Assembly (NCBI RefSeq): GCF_000657795.2
Contig: NZ_JHEP02000004.1
Span: 289,285 to 353,284 of the forward strand
DNA length: 64,000 nt
Source of the DNA: Bordetella pseudohinzii
Lineage (GTDB): Bacteria; Pseudomonadota; Gammaproteobacteria; Burkholderiales; Burkholderiaceae_B
Reading direction: 5' to 3'
In this document: positions 19,290 through 30,618 of the stretch, in pieces
How the letters are laid out: the number at the start of each line of letters is the position of its first letter
Position numbering within the stretch: the first letter of the stretch is position 1
The notes under the pieces: generated by a model
Told to the model about the DNA's origin: nothing
The model's input: only the letters and a program-made list of their open reading frames with translations
Database searches by the model: none
Position numbers and translations under genes: made by a program

Positions 19290-20183
19290 ATGCTCAACTA
19301 CCGCCATCTCTACTATTTCTGGGCCGTGGCCAAGGAAGGAGGCTTCGCGCGCGCCGCCGAGCGCCTGGACATGGCCATCCAGACCATCAGCGCCCAGGTG
19401 CGCGAGCTTGAGCGCAGCCTGGGGCATCAGTTGCTCAAGCCGGCCGGGCGCGGCGTGGCCCTGACCGAGGCGGGCGAGGCGGCGTTCGCCCGCGCCGAGG
19501 AGATCTTCCAGATTGGCCAGCAGCTGGCCGACGATGTGCGCGCGGCCGCCACCCGGCCCATGATGCGCCTGGCCATAGGCTTGTCCGACGGCATTTCCAA
19601 GCTGGCCGTCCATGCCCTGCTGGGCCCCATCCTGGACACGCCCGACCTGCGCCTGACCTGTCATGACGGCGAGGTCGATGAGCTGCTGGGCGAGCTCACC
19701 CGCCATCACCTCGACCTGGTGCTCACGGGCCAGGGCGCGCCGCCCAATCCCAATCTGCGCCTGACCAGCGAACGCCTGGTCTCCTCGCCGGTGGATTGGT
19801 ATGGGCCGGCGCGCTGGGTGCGTCGCGCCGATGTCGCGGCCTTTCCGCGCGCGCTGGCGCGTTTGCCGGTCCTGCTGCCCACCGGGCATTCCGTGTTGCG
19901 CCAGACCCTGGACCGCTGGTTCGAGGAGCAGGGCATCGTGCCGCAGATCGTGGCGGAATTCGAAGACAGCGCCCTCATGGCCGTCTTCGCCGCGCGTGGG
20001 CTGGGCGTCTTCCCCTTGAGCCGCATGGGCGGGGAGGACGTGCGCTTGCTCAATGGCCTGCGCCCCTTGGGCCGCTGCGAGGATGTCCACGAGGAAATCC
20101 ATGCCATCCGCACCCGGCGCGGGCAGCAGCATCCGCTGGTGCAGCGCATACTTGCACAAGCCCGGACTTCGGTTTTTTCGTAG
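19290..20183 (+). CDS. LysR-family regulator, NhaR-like
   Basis: 297 residues. N-terminal helix-turn-helix (about 1-60), with the start MLNYRHLYYFWAVAKEGGFARAAERLDMAIQTIS-type pattern characteristic of NhaR rather than of typical LysR proteins, then a LysR substrate-binding domain (about 90-290). E. coli NhaR activates nhaA in response to Na+ and alkali. No Na+/H+ antiporter is nearby; the divergent neighbour is terC. Control of terC in response to cations or pH is therefore a reasonable inference but unproven. The gene ends 70 bp before a small membrane protein gene. Confidence 0.85.
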   Translation: MLNYRHLYYFWAVAKEGGFARAAERLDMAIQTISAQVRELERSLGHQLLKPAGRGVALTEAGEAAFARAEEIFQIGQQLADDVRAAATRPMMRLAIGLSDGISKLAVHALLGPILDTPDLRLTCHDGEVDELLGELTRHHLDLVLTGQGAPPNPNLRLTSERLVSSPVDWYGPARWVRRADVAAFPRALARLPVLLPTGHSVLRQTLDRWFEEQGIVPQIVAEFEDSALMAVFAARGLGVFPLSRMGGEDVRLLNGLRPLGRCEDVHEEIHAIRTRRGQQHPLVQRILAQARTSVFS

Positions 20184-20253
20184 TTATCATCCTGTGAGGT
20201 CTGGTTTTTCAGGGGTCTCGACGCCCCTATGCTGGCGTTTTTCCGGAGCTGTC

Positions 20254-20616
20254 ATGAAGAAACTCATCTGGCTGTCCTTTGCCGTGCTGGCCGGCCTTTG
20301 GACCCTCGCCATCTGGCTATTGCTGCGCCTGAGCGACTGGATGCTGGGCGCGGTCGCCCAGGCGAGCCTGCCCGGCGCCGCCGCCCAGGCGCCCGACTGG
20401 GCCGGGCCCTGGATGGACGGCCCCTGGATGCCCATGCTGCAGCAAATGCTGCTGGAACTGGCCCAGGCGGCCAACGCCGTGCTGCCCATGGCCGGCGGCC
20501 TGTCGGCGGTGATCGCCCTCGTGGCCTGGGTCTTCTGGGGCTGCATCATCTTGGGCCTGCTGGCCGTGGCGGCCTGCCTGCATTGGCTGGCGTCCAGAAA
20601 AAAAGCCGCCCCGTGA
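20254..20616 (+). CDS. Small membrane protein of unknown function
   Basis: 120 residues with two hydrophobic helices, about 5-25 and 80-105, flanking a tryptophan- and methionine-rich middle (DWAGPWMDGPWMPMLQQM). A basic tail (ASRKKAAP) suggests the C-terminus is cytoplasmic. I recognise no domain. CGGAGCTG lies 5 nt before the ATG at 20254. Its last codons overlap the terminator that serves the convergent thiC. It may be transcribed with the nhaR-like gene 70 bp upstream. Confidence 0.7.
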   Translation: MKKLIWLSFAVLAGLWTLAIWLLLRLSDWMLGAVAQASLPGAAAQAPDWAGPWMDGPWMPMLQQMLLELAQAANAVLPMAGGLSAVIALVAWVFWGCIILGLLAVAACLHWLASRKKAAP

Positions 20617-20626
20617 AGGGGCGGCT
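20597..20626 (-). terminator. thiC terminator, embedded in the neighbouring gene's 3' end
   Basis: Nine-bp stem AGCCGCCCC/GGGGCGGCT (arms 20604-20612 and 20618-20626), followed on the minus strand by a run of seven T. The T run and left arm are coding sequence of the convergent membrane protein gene (its KKAAP end), so the two 3' ends share this DNA. Confidence 0.9.
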
Positions 20627-20647
20627 CCAGGGACCGTGGCCGGCCGC

Positions 20648-22741
<2,094 letters not shown>

Positions 22742-22853
22742 TTACATCTGGAAGCAGTCCGGCGTGAAGCCGCGTAATATGGCCCTGTAAACTTTCCCCC
22801 TGGGCCAGGCCAGGCCCTCCTGGCATGACAGCCAACCTCAGAAGGAATCCATC

Positions 22854-23414
22854 ATGCAACTGACTATGCGAAAACTTGCACCGGCAGCCTTGATCGCGGT
22901 CTTGGCGCTGGCGGGATGCGCGGCCCCGAAGGGGGGAGACAAGGCGGCCGCGGGCAGCGGCCAAGGCACGACGGCCGCGTCGAGCCAGGCGGCCACCAGC
23001 CCCGCGGTCGAGTTCTACATCGCCACGACCGACGCCGATCCCTCCTTGACGCCGGTCAAGGTGGCCGACGGCACGCTCTATCTGCAGCGCATGCCGGTGC
23101 TCACCCGCGCCGACCTGACCGAAGCCCAGGCGCTCGTGGATCGCCAGGGGCAGAACTTCGTCGGCCTGCGCTTTAGCGAGGCCGGCACGCGCAAGCTGAC
23201 CGACGTCAGCACGCAGAACGTGGGCAAGATGCTGGTGTTGGTCATCGACCGCGAACTCATCGCCGCGCCGCGCATCGCCGAGCCCCTGAACAAGGGCGTG
23301 CTCGCCTTCGGCGTGCCCTCGGCCAATGCCGCGACCTCCATTGCCGCCAGGATCCGCGGCGAAGCCGAGCCCGCGGCCGCGCCGGCCGCCACGCCGGCTG
23401 CGCCCAAGCGCTAA
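22854..23414 (+). CDS. Lipoprotein with a SecD P1-head-like domain
   Basis: 186 residues. A lipoprotein signal peptide has lipobox LALAGC, with the lipidated cysteine at about residue 22, followed by a Gly/Ala/Ser linker and a C-terminal domain (about 65-165). That domain resembles the periplasmic P1 head of SecD: LTRADLTEAQ, VGLRFSEAGTRKLTDVS and VGKMLVLVIDRELIAAPRI. It is free-standing, with no SecD membrane part, and ends in an Ala/Pro tail. The function of such stand-alone SecD-head lipoproteins is not known to me. The second residue after the cysteine is Ala, so outer-membrane sorting is likely. Confidence 0.82.
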   Translation: MQLTMRKLAPAALIAVLALAGCAAPKGGDKAAAGSGQGTTAASSQAATSPAVEFYIATTDADPSLTPVKVADGTLYLQRMPVLTRADLTEAQALVDRQGQNFVGLRFSEAGTRKLTDVSTQNVGKMLVLVIDRELIAAPRIAEPLNKGVLAFGVPSANAATSIAARIRGEAEPAAAPAATPAAPKR

Positions 23415-23432
23415 GGCAAGGCGCTCGCCGCC

Positions 23433-23807
23433 TCAAGGCCCGCCTTTACCGGCGGGCTTTTTCATGGCGTCATCTTCTGGCGGCCATTCCAGGCAGGCCG
23501 TGATGTAGGTGTGAATCAGCCGGTCCAGGATGAACTGATCGCGCGGATGCAAGGCCGGCGCCTCGGGCGCGGGCTCATGCAGCTCCGTCGCCATCCTGGG
23601 ATCGCGCGGGCCGTTGCCTGTCTCCAGCCAATCGAGGTTGACGTGCAGCGCCCGCGCCAGCCGGCGCGTCGCGCGGCTGCTATGCCTGCGGCCGCTTTCA
23701 TAGCTGGCGATGGCGCTTTGTGAAAGGCCCGCCACACGTGCCAGGGCCTGCTGCGTGTAACCCCGTAATACGCGCGCTTCTCTCAATCTGTCTGAAAAGG
23801 TGTTCAC
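23433..23807 (-). CDS. XRE-family regulator, copy 1
   Basis: 124 residues. A Cro/C1 helix-turn-helix fills residues 5-60 (SDRLREARVLRGYTQQALARVAGLSQSAIASYESGRR) and ends in the DWLETG motif common in phage-like repressors; a short acidic tail follows. It is a close paralogue of the next gene upstream: both begin with (N/K)TFSDRLR-AR-LRGYTQQ and share LDWLE-G-GP-DP. The start is a GTG at 23807 without a clear ribosome-binding site. A three-half-site operator lies 33 bp upstream. No phage genes are nearby. Confidence 0.85.
   Translation of the reverse strand: MNTFSDRLREARVLRGYTQQALARVAGLSQSAIASYESGRRHSSRATRRLARALHVNLDWLETGNGPRDPRMATELHEPAPEAPALHPRDQFILDRLIHTYITACLEWPPEDDAMKKPAGKGGP
23438..23463 (+). 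terminator. Terminator of the SecD-head lipoprotein gene
   Basis: Seven-bp stem GCCCGCC-tttacc-GGCGGGC followed by TTTTTC, 23 bp after the stop. It lies inside the last codons of the convergent XRE gene (its KKPAGKGG end), so the two genes share this DNA. Confidence 0.88.
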
Positions 23808-23840
23808 GCCGGGATTGAAGCCTGAGCCACGCTTACCTTG

Positions 23841-23867
23841 GTGTTCAAATCAAGCACATACGTGATT
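23841..23867. promoter_or_regulatory. Three-half-site operator upstream of XRE copy 1
   Basis: Half-sites GTGTTC (23841-23846), AAGCAC (23852-23857) and GTGATT (23862-23867), separated by 5 and 4 bp. Alternating orientation makes two overlapping inverted repeats around the shared middle half-site. The geometry and the distance to the GTG start (33 bp) are identical to those of the operator of XRE copy 2. Confidence 0.65.
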
Positions 23868-23931
23868 GACGGGGGTTGAAGCGCGGGTGAACCGGACGCA
23901 GCGTAGTCACGACAATCGGCGGACCGTCAGG

Positions 23932-24336
23932 TCAGCGGGCCTTCCTGGGGCGGGAAGGCTGGCCGGATTCGGCCTGGCAAGCCTCAATGAAGCTGCGGAC
24001 CGTGTTCTCCAGCAGGCGCTGGTCGCGCTTGGACAGCGCGGCGATATGCGCCGGCGTCACCGTCCGGAAGGGCCAGGGTGTGCTGTTGCCCAGGGTTTCG
24101 GGCTGGGGTTCGGCCAGCGAGGGGCCGGGATCCATCGGGCCTCGGCCCATTTCGAGCCAGTCCAGGCTGACATTCAACACCAGCGCCAGGCGTCGGACCG
24201 AACGGCTGCTCAAGCGCTGGCTGGTTTCGTAGCTGCCAATGGCGCTTTGCGACAAACCGCAAGCACGAGCGAGATCCTGCTGGGTGTAACCCCGCAATGC
24301 ACGCGCCTGTCTCAATCGGTCTGAAAAAGTCTTCAC
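23932..24336 (-). CDS. XRE-family regulator, copy 2
   Basis: 134 residues. The helix-turn-helix covers about 5-60 (ARALRGYTQQDLARACGLSQSAIGSYETSQR), followed by LDWLEMGRGPMDPG and a less conserved tail with LSKRDQRLLENTVRSFIEAC, which matches RDQFILDRLIHTYITACLE of copy 1, so the whole proteins are paralogous. The start is GTG 24336. A gap of 124 bp separates it from copy 1, each gene having its own operator. Divergent from a winged-helix regulator gene, with which it shares the regulatory region. Confidence 0.85.
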   Translation of the reverse strand: MKTFSDRLRQARALRGYTQQDLARACGLSQSAIGSYETSQRLSSRSVRRLALVLNVSLDWLEMGRGPMDPGPSLAEPQPETLGNSTPWPFRTVTPAHIAALSKRDQRLLENTVRSFIEACQAESGQPSRPRKAR

Positions 24337-24369
24337 AGGCTGATTGGATCGTGGGATTAAATTACTTTG

Positions 24370-24396
24370 GTGGTTAATTAAACCACTTATGTGGTT
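24370..24396. promoter_or_regulatory. Three-half-site operator between XRE copy 2 and the divergent regulator
   Basis: Half-sites GTGGTT (24370-24375), AACCAC (24381-24386) and GTGGTT (24391-24396), all perfect complements, with 5- and 4-bp spacers. It lies 33 bp upstream of the XRE copy 2 start and ends 13 bp before the possible TTG start of the divergent gene, so binding could affect both. This is the cleaner version of the site before copy 1. Confidence 0.72.
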
Positions 24397-24409
24397 AGGA
24401 TAACGTCAC

Positions 24410-25195
24410 TTGGATCAACCCACCCCGATGCAATCTTCTCGAGATATGGATGCAGCACAGCCATCATTCTGGAAAATAGACGGCACGGATGGCCGTGCGC
24501 TGAGGATCCCGGTCCTGGCGCTTGTCAACTGCCAGGGCGCGGCCCTGTCCTCCAGCGATCAGGACTACCTGGAGACGGCCTTCCGGCGCGGTGGCTGGCA
24601 GGTGTACAGCATAGGCATGGACGGCGACTGGCAGCACAAGCTGGGCGAACTCACCCCGGACGTGCTGCTGGTGCGCAGCGGGGCCGCCGGGACGGCCTGC
24701 GTAACGCACATTATCAGACTGGTGAAAGAACGCGGGCAGGGCGTGTGCGTGGCGGTGCAGTACGGCGACGTCGCTCCGGGCCTGCGCATCGCCGCCCTCA
24801 AGGCAGGGGCGGACATCTGCTTCAGCCTGACCGACACGGGCGGCCCCTGGCTGGCCGCCGAACTGCTGGCCGTGGTCCAGGCGGCGCGCCGCTCCCGCAG
24901 CCTGGGCCTGTCGCGGGGCTGGAGCCTGAGCGACACGCGGCGCACGCTGTTCGGGCCGCAAGGCGTCACACTGCCCTTGACGCCCATCGAGGGCAAATTC
25001 CTTGCTGGTTTGTTTTCCTCGCCCGGCTGTTGCGTGCGACGCAGTGCCAATGCCCAGGGGATGCAGTCCCGCCGCCTCGACGTGCTGGTCTCGCGGCTGC
25101 GCAGCAAGGCGCGGCAGGCCGGGGTGGACCTGCCTTTGCGCGCCGTGCGCCATTGGGGGTATATCTTTTTGTCCGAGCTGACCGAACAGCCTTGA
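24410..25195 (+). CDS. OmpR-type winged-helix regulator with a degenerate receiver-like domain
   Basis: About 261 residues. The C-terminal half (about 165-255) matches the OmpR/PhoB effector domain: LPLTPIEGKFLAGL, RRLDVLVSRLRSKARQAG, LPLRAVRHWGYIF. The N-terminal half has the length and layout of a receiver, but the acidic pocket (usually VDD) reads VNCQ, the phospho-acceptor aspartate position (PDVLLVRSG) is arginine, and the conserved lysine is absent, so it should not be phosphorylated. No histidine kinase is adjacent. Start uncertain: TTG 24410 has AGGA 9 nt upstream, ATG 24428 has none. Confidence 0.75.
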   Translation: MDQPTPMQSSRDMDAAQPSFWKIDGTDGRALRIPVLALVNCQGAALSSSDQDYLETAFRRGGWQVYSIGMDGDWQHKLGELTPDVLLVRSGAAGTACVTHIIRLVKERGQGVCVAVQYGDVAPGLRIAALKAGADICFSLTDTGGPWLAAELLAVVQAARRSRSLGLSRGWSLSDTRRTLFGPQGVTLPLTPIEGKFLAGLFSSPGCCVRRSANAQGMQSRRLDVLVSRLRSKARQAGVDLPLRAVRHWGYIFLSELTEQP

Positions 25196-25198
25196 AGG

Positions 25199-26332
25199 CT
25201 ATTCAGTGATCACAAGATTGTCGCGGTGCACCAGCTCGGGGTCGGTCATGCTGCCCAGGATGCGCGTGATCTGCGATGACGGGTGGCGCATGATGCGGCG
25301 CGTATCCGAGGACGAATAATTAACCAGTCCGCGCGCGCATTCGCGGCCTGCCGCGTCCACGCAGGCCACGACGTCGCCGCGCTCAAATTCGCCCTGCACC
25401 TCGGTCACGCCGATGGGCAGCAGGCTCTTGCCCTCATTGAGCAAGGCGCGCACGGCGCCTTCGTCCAGCACCAGGCGCCCGCGCAGGCGCAGGTGATCGG
25501 CCAGCCATTGTTTGCGCGCCGACCACACCGGCAAGGCCGCCTGCAGTTCGGTGCCGATGCACTCGCCTTGCGCCAGACGGGTCAGGACATTGCGTTCCCG
25601 TCCCGAAGCGATCACGGTGTGGGCGCCGCTATGGGCGGCGCGCTTGGCCGCCAGGATCTTGGTCAACATGCCGCCCGTGCCCACGCCGCTGCCGGCGCCG
25701 CCGGCCATGGCTTCCAGCGCGGCATCGCCCGCCTGGGCGTGCGAAATGAAACGGGCGTCGGGGTTCTTGCGGGGATCGGCCTCATAAAGACCGCGCTGGT
25801 CGGTCAGGATGATGAGGGAGTCGGCCTCGATGAGGTTGGTGACCAGCGCGCCCAGGGTGTCGTTGTCGCCCAGCCTGATCTCATCCGTGACCACGGTATC
25901 GTTTTCGTTGACGATGGGCACCACGCCCATGCGCAGCAGCGCAAACAGCGTGGAGCGCGCGTTCAGATAGCGATGGCGATCGGCCAGGTCTTCATGGGTC
26001 AGCAGGATCTGCGCGGTGCGCAGGCCATGTTCGGCAAAGGCGGCCTCATAGGCCTGGCACAGGCCCATCTGGCCCACCGCGGCGGCGGCCTGCAGCTCAT
26101 GCATGACCGACGGGCGCTTGCGCCAGCCCAGGCGGGCCATGCCTTCGGCGATGGCGCCGCTGGACACCAGCACAACCTGCTTGCCCTGTTTGTGCAGGGC
26201 CGCGATCTGGGCCGCCCAGTGGCTGACCGCCGCGCGGTCCAGGCCGCGGCCTTCATTGGTGACGAGAGAGGATCCGACTTTGGCAACCAGGCGGTTGGCC
26301 GAGGCAATGACCGAGATAGGGGTGGCAGTCAT
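25199..26332 (-). CDS. proB: Glutamate 5-kinase
   Basis: First step of proline synthesis, ATP-dependent phosphorylation of glutamate. 377 residues: amino-acid-kinase domain about 10-260 ([58 protein letters not shown]) and a C-terminal PUA domain about 285-370, giving the full-length ProB form. It follows obg by 63 bp and is probably co-transcribed with it, as in many betaproteobacteria. The stop lies 3 bp from the stop of the convergent regulator gene. Confidence 0.97.
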   Translation of the reverse strand: MTATPISVIASANRLVAKVGSSLVTNEGRGLDRAAVSHWAAQIAALHKQGKQVVLVSSGAIAEGMARLGWRKRPSVMHELQAAAAVGQMGLCQAYEAAFAEHGLRTAQILLTHEDLADRHRYLNARSTLFALLRMGVVPIVNENDTVVTDEIRLGDNDTLGALVTNLIEADSLIILTDQRGLYEADPRKNPDARFISHAQAGDAALEAMAGGAGSGVGTGGMLTKILAAKRAAHSGAHTVIASGRERNVLTRLAQGECIGTELQAALPVWSARKQWLADHLRLRGRLVLDEGAVRALLNEGKSLLPIGVTEVQGEFERGDVVACVDAAGRECARGLVNYSSSDTRRIMRHPSSQITRILGSMTDPELVHRDNLVITE

Positions 26333-26395
26333 AGTGATGACCAGGGAGGTTTCGAGGGCGGGCCGCGCCGGCGGCCGGTAGGGCGGGACGGAGTG

Positions 26396-27634
<1,239 letters not shown>

Positions 27635-27895
27635 TCAGTTGGCGGCTTCCACCCAGACGGTGGCTTTGTTCAGAGCACCCTTGGTGCCGAACTTGACCTT
27701 GCCGTCCGCCAGGGCGAACAGGGTGTGGTCCTTGCCCACGCCTACGTTCACGCCGGGGTGAAAGCGGGTGCCGCGCTGGCGCACGATGATCGAGCCAGCC
27801 AGGATTTGCTGGCCGCCGTACACCTTGACGCCCAGGCGCTTCGATTCTGAGTCGCGGCCGTTGCGAGTTGAGCCGCCGCCTTTTTTCTGTGCCAT
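27635..27895 (-). CDS. rpmA: 50S ribosomal protein L27
   Basis: 86 residues, full length. The N-terminus [20 protein letters not shown] reaches the peptidyl-transferase centre in known ribosomes, and here there is no cleavable extension of the Firmicute type. The core contains [22 protein letters not shown] and [12 protein letters not shown]. It follows rplU by 33 bp and ends before a strong terminator. Confidence 0.99.
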   Translation of the reverse strand: MAQKKGGGSTRNGRDSESKRLGVKVYGGQQILAGSIIVRQRGTRFHPGVNVGVGKDHTLFALADGKVKFGTKGALNKATVWVEAAN

Positions 27896-27928
27896 GTTTT
27901 AGCTCCTGCTAAAAAACCGTAAATCCAA

Positions 27929-28240
27929 TCAAGCCGTGATGGCTTCGATGCGGATTTCGGTGTAGTTCTGACGGTGGCCCTGACGCTTCTGATAGTGCTT
28001 GCGACGGCGCATCTTGAAGATCTTGACCTTGTCGTGCCGGCCATGCGCAAGAACCGTAGCCTTGACCACGGCGCCGGCGACGAGAGGCGTGCCAACTTTC
28101 AGCTGGTCGCCTTCGCCCACGGACAGCACTTGGTCCAGGGTGATTTCTTGCCCAATGTCAGCAGGTATCTGTTCTACCTTGAGTTTTTCGCCAGCGGCAA
28201 CGCGATACTGCTTGCCACCGGTTTTTACGACCGCGTACAT
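27929..28240 (-). CDS. rplU: 50S ribosomal protein L21
   Basis: 103 residues, full length. [24 protein letters not shown] at the N-terminus and [21 protein letters not shown] at the basic C-terminus are the family signatures. First gene of the rplU-rpmA unit, preceded by AAGGAAAA and a strong promoter 77-105 bp upstream. Confidence 0.99.
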   Translation of the reverse strand: MYAVVKTGGKQYRVAAGEKLKVEQIPADIGQEITLDQVLSVGEGDQLKVGTPLVAGAVVKATVLAHGRHDKVKIFKMRRRKHYQKRQGHRQNYTEIRIEAITA

Positions 28241-28316
28241 GGGGTTTTCCTTAAAAGAAAGAGCAGGATGTCAGCCATCCCTGATCGGCTTCAAAAATTC
28301 CAAAGCCGAGCCCATG

Positions 28317-28345
28317 ATTCTAGCCCGCCGCTGGGGGAATGTCAA
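28317..28345 (-). promoter_or_regulatory. rplU promoter
   Basis: On the minus strand TTGACA (28340-28345), a 17-bp spacer and TAGAAT (28317-28322): a near-consensus sigma-70 promoter. The predicted leader is about 70 nt and contains a hairpin (CGGCTT ... AAGCCG, about 28287-28309) just after the start of transcription. Confidence 0.88.
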
Positions 28346-28456
28346 AAAATCGCTTTTGACTTAAGGGCTTAGGCGTCGCGTCCCGGGCACATCGGGGAAA
28401 AAATGGGGACCGGCCCCGCCTTTTCAGGGGGAGCACGGCCCATCTCGGACAGCCCG

Positions 28457-28462
28457 TATAAT
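28457..28462 (+). promoter_or_regulatory. Probable -10 box of ispB
   Basis: TATAAT preceded by CCG, 80 bp before the ispB start. The -35 position has no recognisable hexamer. The region 28241-28542 between the divergent rplU and ispB genes holds both promoters and no gene. Confidence 0.5.
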
Positions 28463-28542
28463 CCCCCGGAAATCCACTGCCCCAGGCGGTGGCCTGGCGG
28501 TAAGAGCCCTCCGAGCGGCTCGTTTCACAATCCGGATACGTC

Positions 28543-29508
28543 TTGAATCTCCCCGCGCTCATTGCCCCCATTGTTGACGATATGAAAGCCGTCGATGCGG
28601 TTATCCGCGAGCGGCTGAACTCCGATGTCGTCCTGATCCGCACCATCGGCGACTACATCATCGGCGCGGGGGGCAAGAGAATGCGGCCGGCCATGGTGCT
28701 CATGGTGGCCCGCGCCCTGGGTTACCAGGGCACGCATCACCAGCTGCTGGCCGCCGTGGTCGAGTTCATCCACACCGCCACCTTGCTGCATGATGACGTG
28801 GTCGACGAATCCGATCTGCGCCGCGGACGCCAGACCGCCAACGCCGTGTTCGGCAATGCCGCCAGCGTGCTGGTCGGAGACTATCTGTACTCGCGCTCCT
28901 TCGAAATGATGGTCGAGGCCGGTTCCATGCGGATCATGCAGATCCTCTCGGAAGCCACCACCGTCATCGCCGAGGGCGAAGTGCTCCAGCTCCTGAATGT
29001 CCACGATCCGGATGTCTCCCAGGAGCGCTATCTGCAGGTCGTGCGCTACAAGACCGCCAAGCTGTTCGAAGCCGCCGCTCAGGTGGGCGCCGTGCTGGCC
29101 GGGGCCACCCCCGAGCAGGAAGCCGCCGCCGCGGCCTATGGCCGCCATGTGGGCACGGCTTTCCAGCTCATCGACGACGTCCTGGACTACAGCGGCGATG
29201 CGCTGGCGCTGGGCAAGAACGTGGGCGATGACCTGCGCGAAGGCAAGCCCACGCTGCCCCTGATCCGCGTCATGGAAGTCGGCACGCCCGCGCAGCAGGA
29301 ATTGATCCGCAAGGCCATCGAAACAGGCGACGCCGACTTCGCCGCGGTGGCCATGGCCATCCAGGAAACCGACGCGCTGGCCCATGCGCGCCAGGCCGCC
29401 GAAGCCGAGGCCCAGAAAGCGCGCGACGCGATTTCTGTCTACCCGGTTTCCATTTATCAAAAATCTCTGTTAGAATTCTGCGCTTTCGCGGTGAACAGAG
29501 ATCGCTAG
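28543..29508 (+). CDS. ispB: Octaprenyl diphosphate synthase
   Basis: Trans-polyprenyl synthase making the ubiquinone side chain. 321 residues. First aspartate-rich motif LLHDDVVDESDLRRG near residue 83 and the second LIDDVLDYSGD near 210; GGKRMRP near 44 binds isopentenyl diphosphate. The start is TTG at 28543: the product begins MNLPALIAPIVDDMKAVDAVI, aligning with IspB proteins, and the next ATG would lose conserved residues. Head-to-head with rplU, the classic ispB/rplU arrangement. tRNA-Pro lies 59 bp downstream. Confidence 0.96.
   Translation: MNLPALIAPIVDDMKAVDAVIRERLNSDVVLIRTIGDYIIGAGGKRMRPAMVLMVARALGYQGTHHQLLAAVVEFIHTATLLHDDVVDESDLRRGRQTANAVFGNAASVLVGDYLYSRSFEMMVEAGSMRIMQILSEATTVIAEGEVLQLLNVHDPDVSQERYLQVVRYKTAKLFEAAAQVGAVLAGATPEQEAAAAAYGRHVGTAFQLIDDVLDYSGDALALGKNVGDDLREGKPTLPLIRVMEVGTPAQQELIRKAIETGDADFAAVAMAIQETDALAHARQAAEAEAQKARDAISVYPVSIYQKSLLEFCAFAVNRDR
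29471..29476 (+). promoter_or_regulatory. Possible tRNA-Pro promoter inside the ispB 3' end
   Basis: TAGAAT within an AT-rich patch at the end of ispB. The -35 (TTCCAT, 17 bp upstream) is poor. Transcription from here would give a precursor with roughly 85 nt of 5' leader containing the hairpin CGCTGCG-gttaat-CGCAGCG (29531-29550). Confidence 0.35.
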
Positions 29509-29567
29509 ATCTAAATGTGCTTTGCGAAAGCGCTGCGGTTAATCGCAGCGGCAGTTGATAGAGAAAT

Positions 29568-29644
<77 letters not shown>

Positions 29645-29702
29645 ATCATCAACGGTCAGTCAGTCATTTTTCGGGTGTGGCGCTGCCGCACCCATCGGCA
29701 AG

Positions 29703-29736
29703 AGCCGGCACCGCCCATGCGCTGCCGGCTTTTTTG
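29703..29736 (+). terminator. tRNA-Pro terminator
   Basis: Eight-bp stem AGCCGGCA/TGCCGGCT with a 12-nt loop, followed by TTTTTT, 58 bp after the tRNA. It ends just before the convergent phosphoesterase gene. Confidence 0.85.
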
Positions 29737-29757
29737 CGTTCGCGCGCCCTGCAGCCG

Positions 29758-30591
29758 CTAGGGGCGGCCCAGGTCGATGACGCAATGGCGGCGAAAGCCC
29801 TCCTGCTCGCCCTTTCTTTGATAGCCCAGCGTGTTGGCGATCACATGGCAGCGGCGGCCCGTGGCCGGATCCTGGACCACGTAGTCATTGGGGCAATGCA
29901 GATGGCCGTGCATCCAGACATCGGCCTGCGCGAAGAGCGCATCCAGCGCATTGCAGAAGCCGGCCGTGCCGGGCGTCAGGCCATAGCGCGGGTCGGCGCT
30001 GCGCAGGCTGGGCGCGAAATGCGTGATGGCGACGGTGGGGCCGTCAAAAGGCTGGGCCAAGGCCTCGCGCAGCCATTGCTGGCATTGCAGGCCCAGCTCG
30101 CGCAGGCTTTCGGCCAGCATGGGCCGGCCCTCGTCATCCAGCGTGGTGTTCTTGCTCAGGTAGAAATTGGCCGCGCGATAGGCCTTCTCCAACTGCTGGC
30201 GGCGCAGGGTCTCGGTGGCCTGGCTGCCGGCCAGGGCCTCGAAATCGGTCCATAGGGTCGTGCCGACAAAGCGCACGCCGTCGAGCACCAGGGTCTCGCG
30301 CTCCAGCCAGTGGATGCCCAGTTGCGCGCACAGCGCGCGCAGCCTGGCCGTGGTGGCGGTATAGCCCAGCGCGTCGAATTCATGATTGCCGGGCACGAAC
30401 AGAATCTCGGGCGCGCGGCCCGGCGCCCGCGCGAAACGGCCCAGGCCGAAATCATTGTCCAGCAGGCGCGAGCCCGCCTGGTAAGAGCCGATATCGCCCG
30501 CCAGCACCAGGACGTCGGCGCCCGGAGCGGGCGAGAACTCGAAGTCCGGATTGGCTTCGAGGTGAAGGTCGGAGAGCAGTTGGATGCGCAT
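29758..30591 (-). CDS. Calcineurin-like metallophosphoesterase
   Basis: 277 residues. All metal-binding motifs of the calcineurin-like superfamily are present in order: SDLHLE near residue 7, LAGDIGSY near 31, PGNHEFD near 67, VAITHFAPS near 190 and MHGHLHCPNDY near 228. It is a cytosolic hydrolase; the substrate cannot be told from sequence. The ATG at 30591 begins MRIQLLSDLHLE, the usual form. It is transcribed toward tRNA-Pro and starts 27 bp after the EamA gene, so the two may form one unit. Confidence 0.92.
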   Translation of the reverse strand: MRIQLLSDLHLEANPDFEFSPAPGADVLVLAGDIGSYQAGSRLLDNDFGLGRFARAPGRAPEILFVPGNHEFDALGYTATTARLRALCAQLGIHWLERETLVLDGVRFVGTTLWTDFEALAGSQATETLRRQQLEKAYRAANFYLSKNTTLDDEGRPMLAESLRELGLQCQQWLREALAQPFDGPTVAITHFAPSLRSADPRYGLTPGTAGFCNALDALFAQADVWMHGHLHCPNDYVVQDPATGRRCHVIANTLGYQRKGEQEGFRRHCVIDLGRP

Positions 30592-30618
30592 GCCTCCAAG
30601 TGTAGAGGCATCCGGGAT

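Noticed and set aside
23433..24336. Prophage remnant suggested by two C1-like repressors
   Set aside because: No integrase, att repeat, lysis or structural gene is nearby, and the flanking genes are ordinary chromosomal ones.
24391..25209. Alternative frame over the degenerate-receiver regulator
   Set aside because: It is arginine-rich with no domain, whereas the other frame has a clear winged-helix domain.
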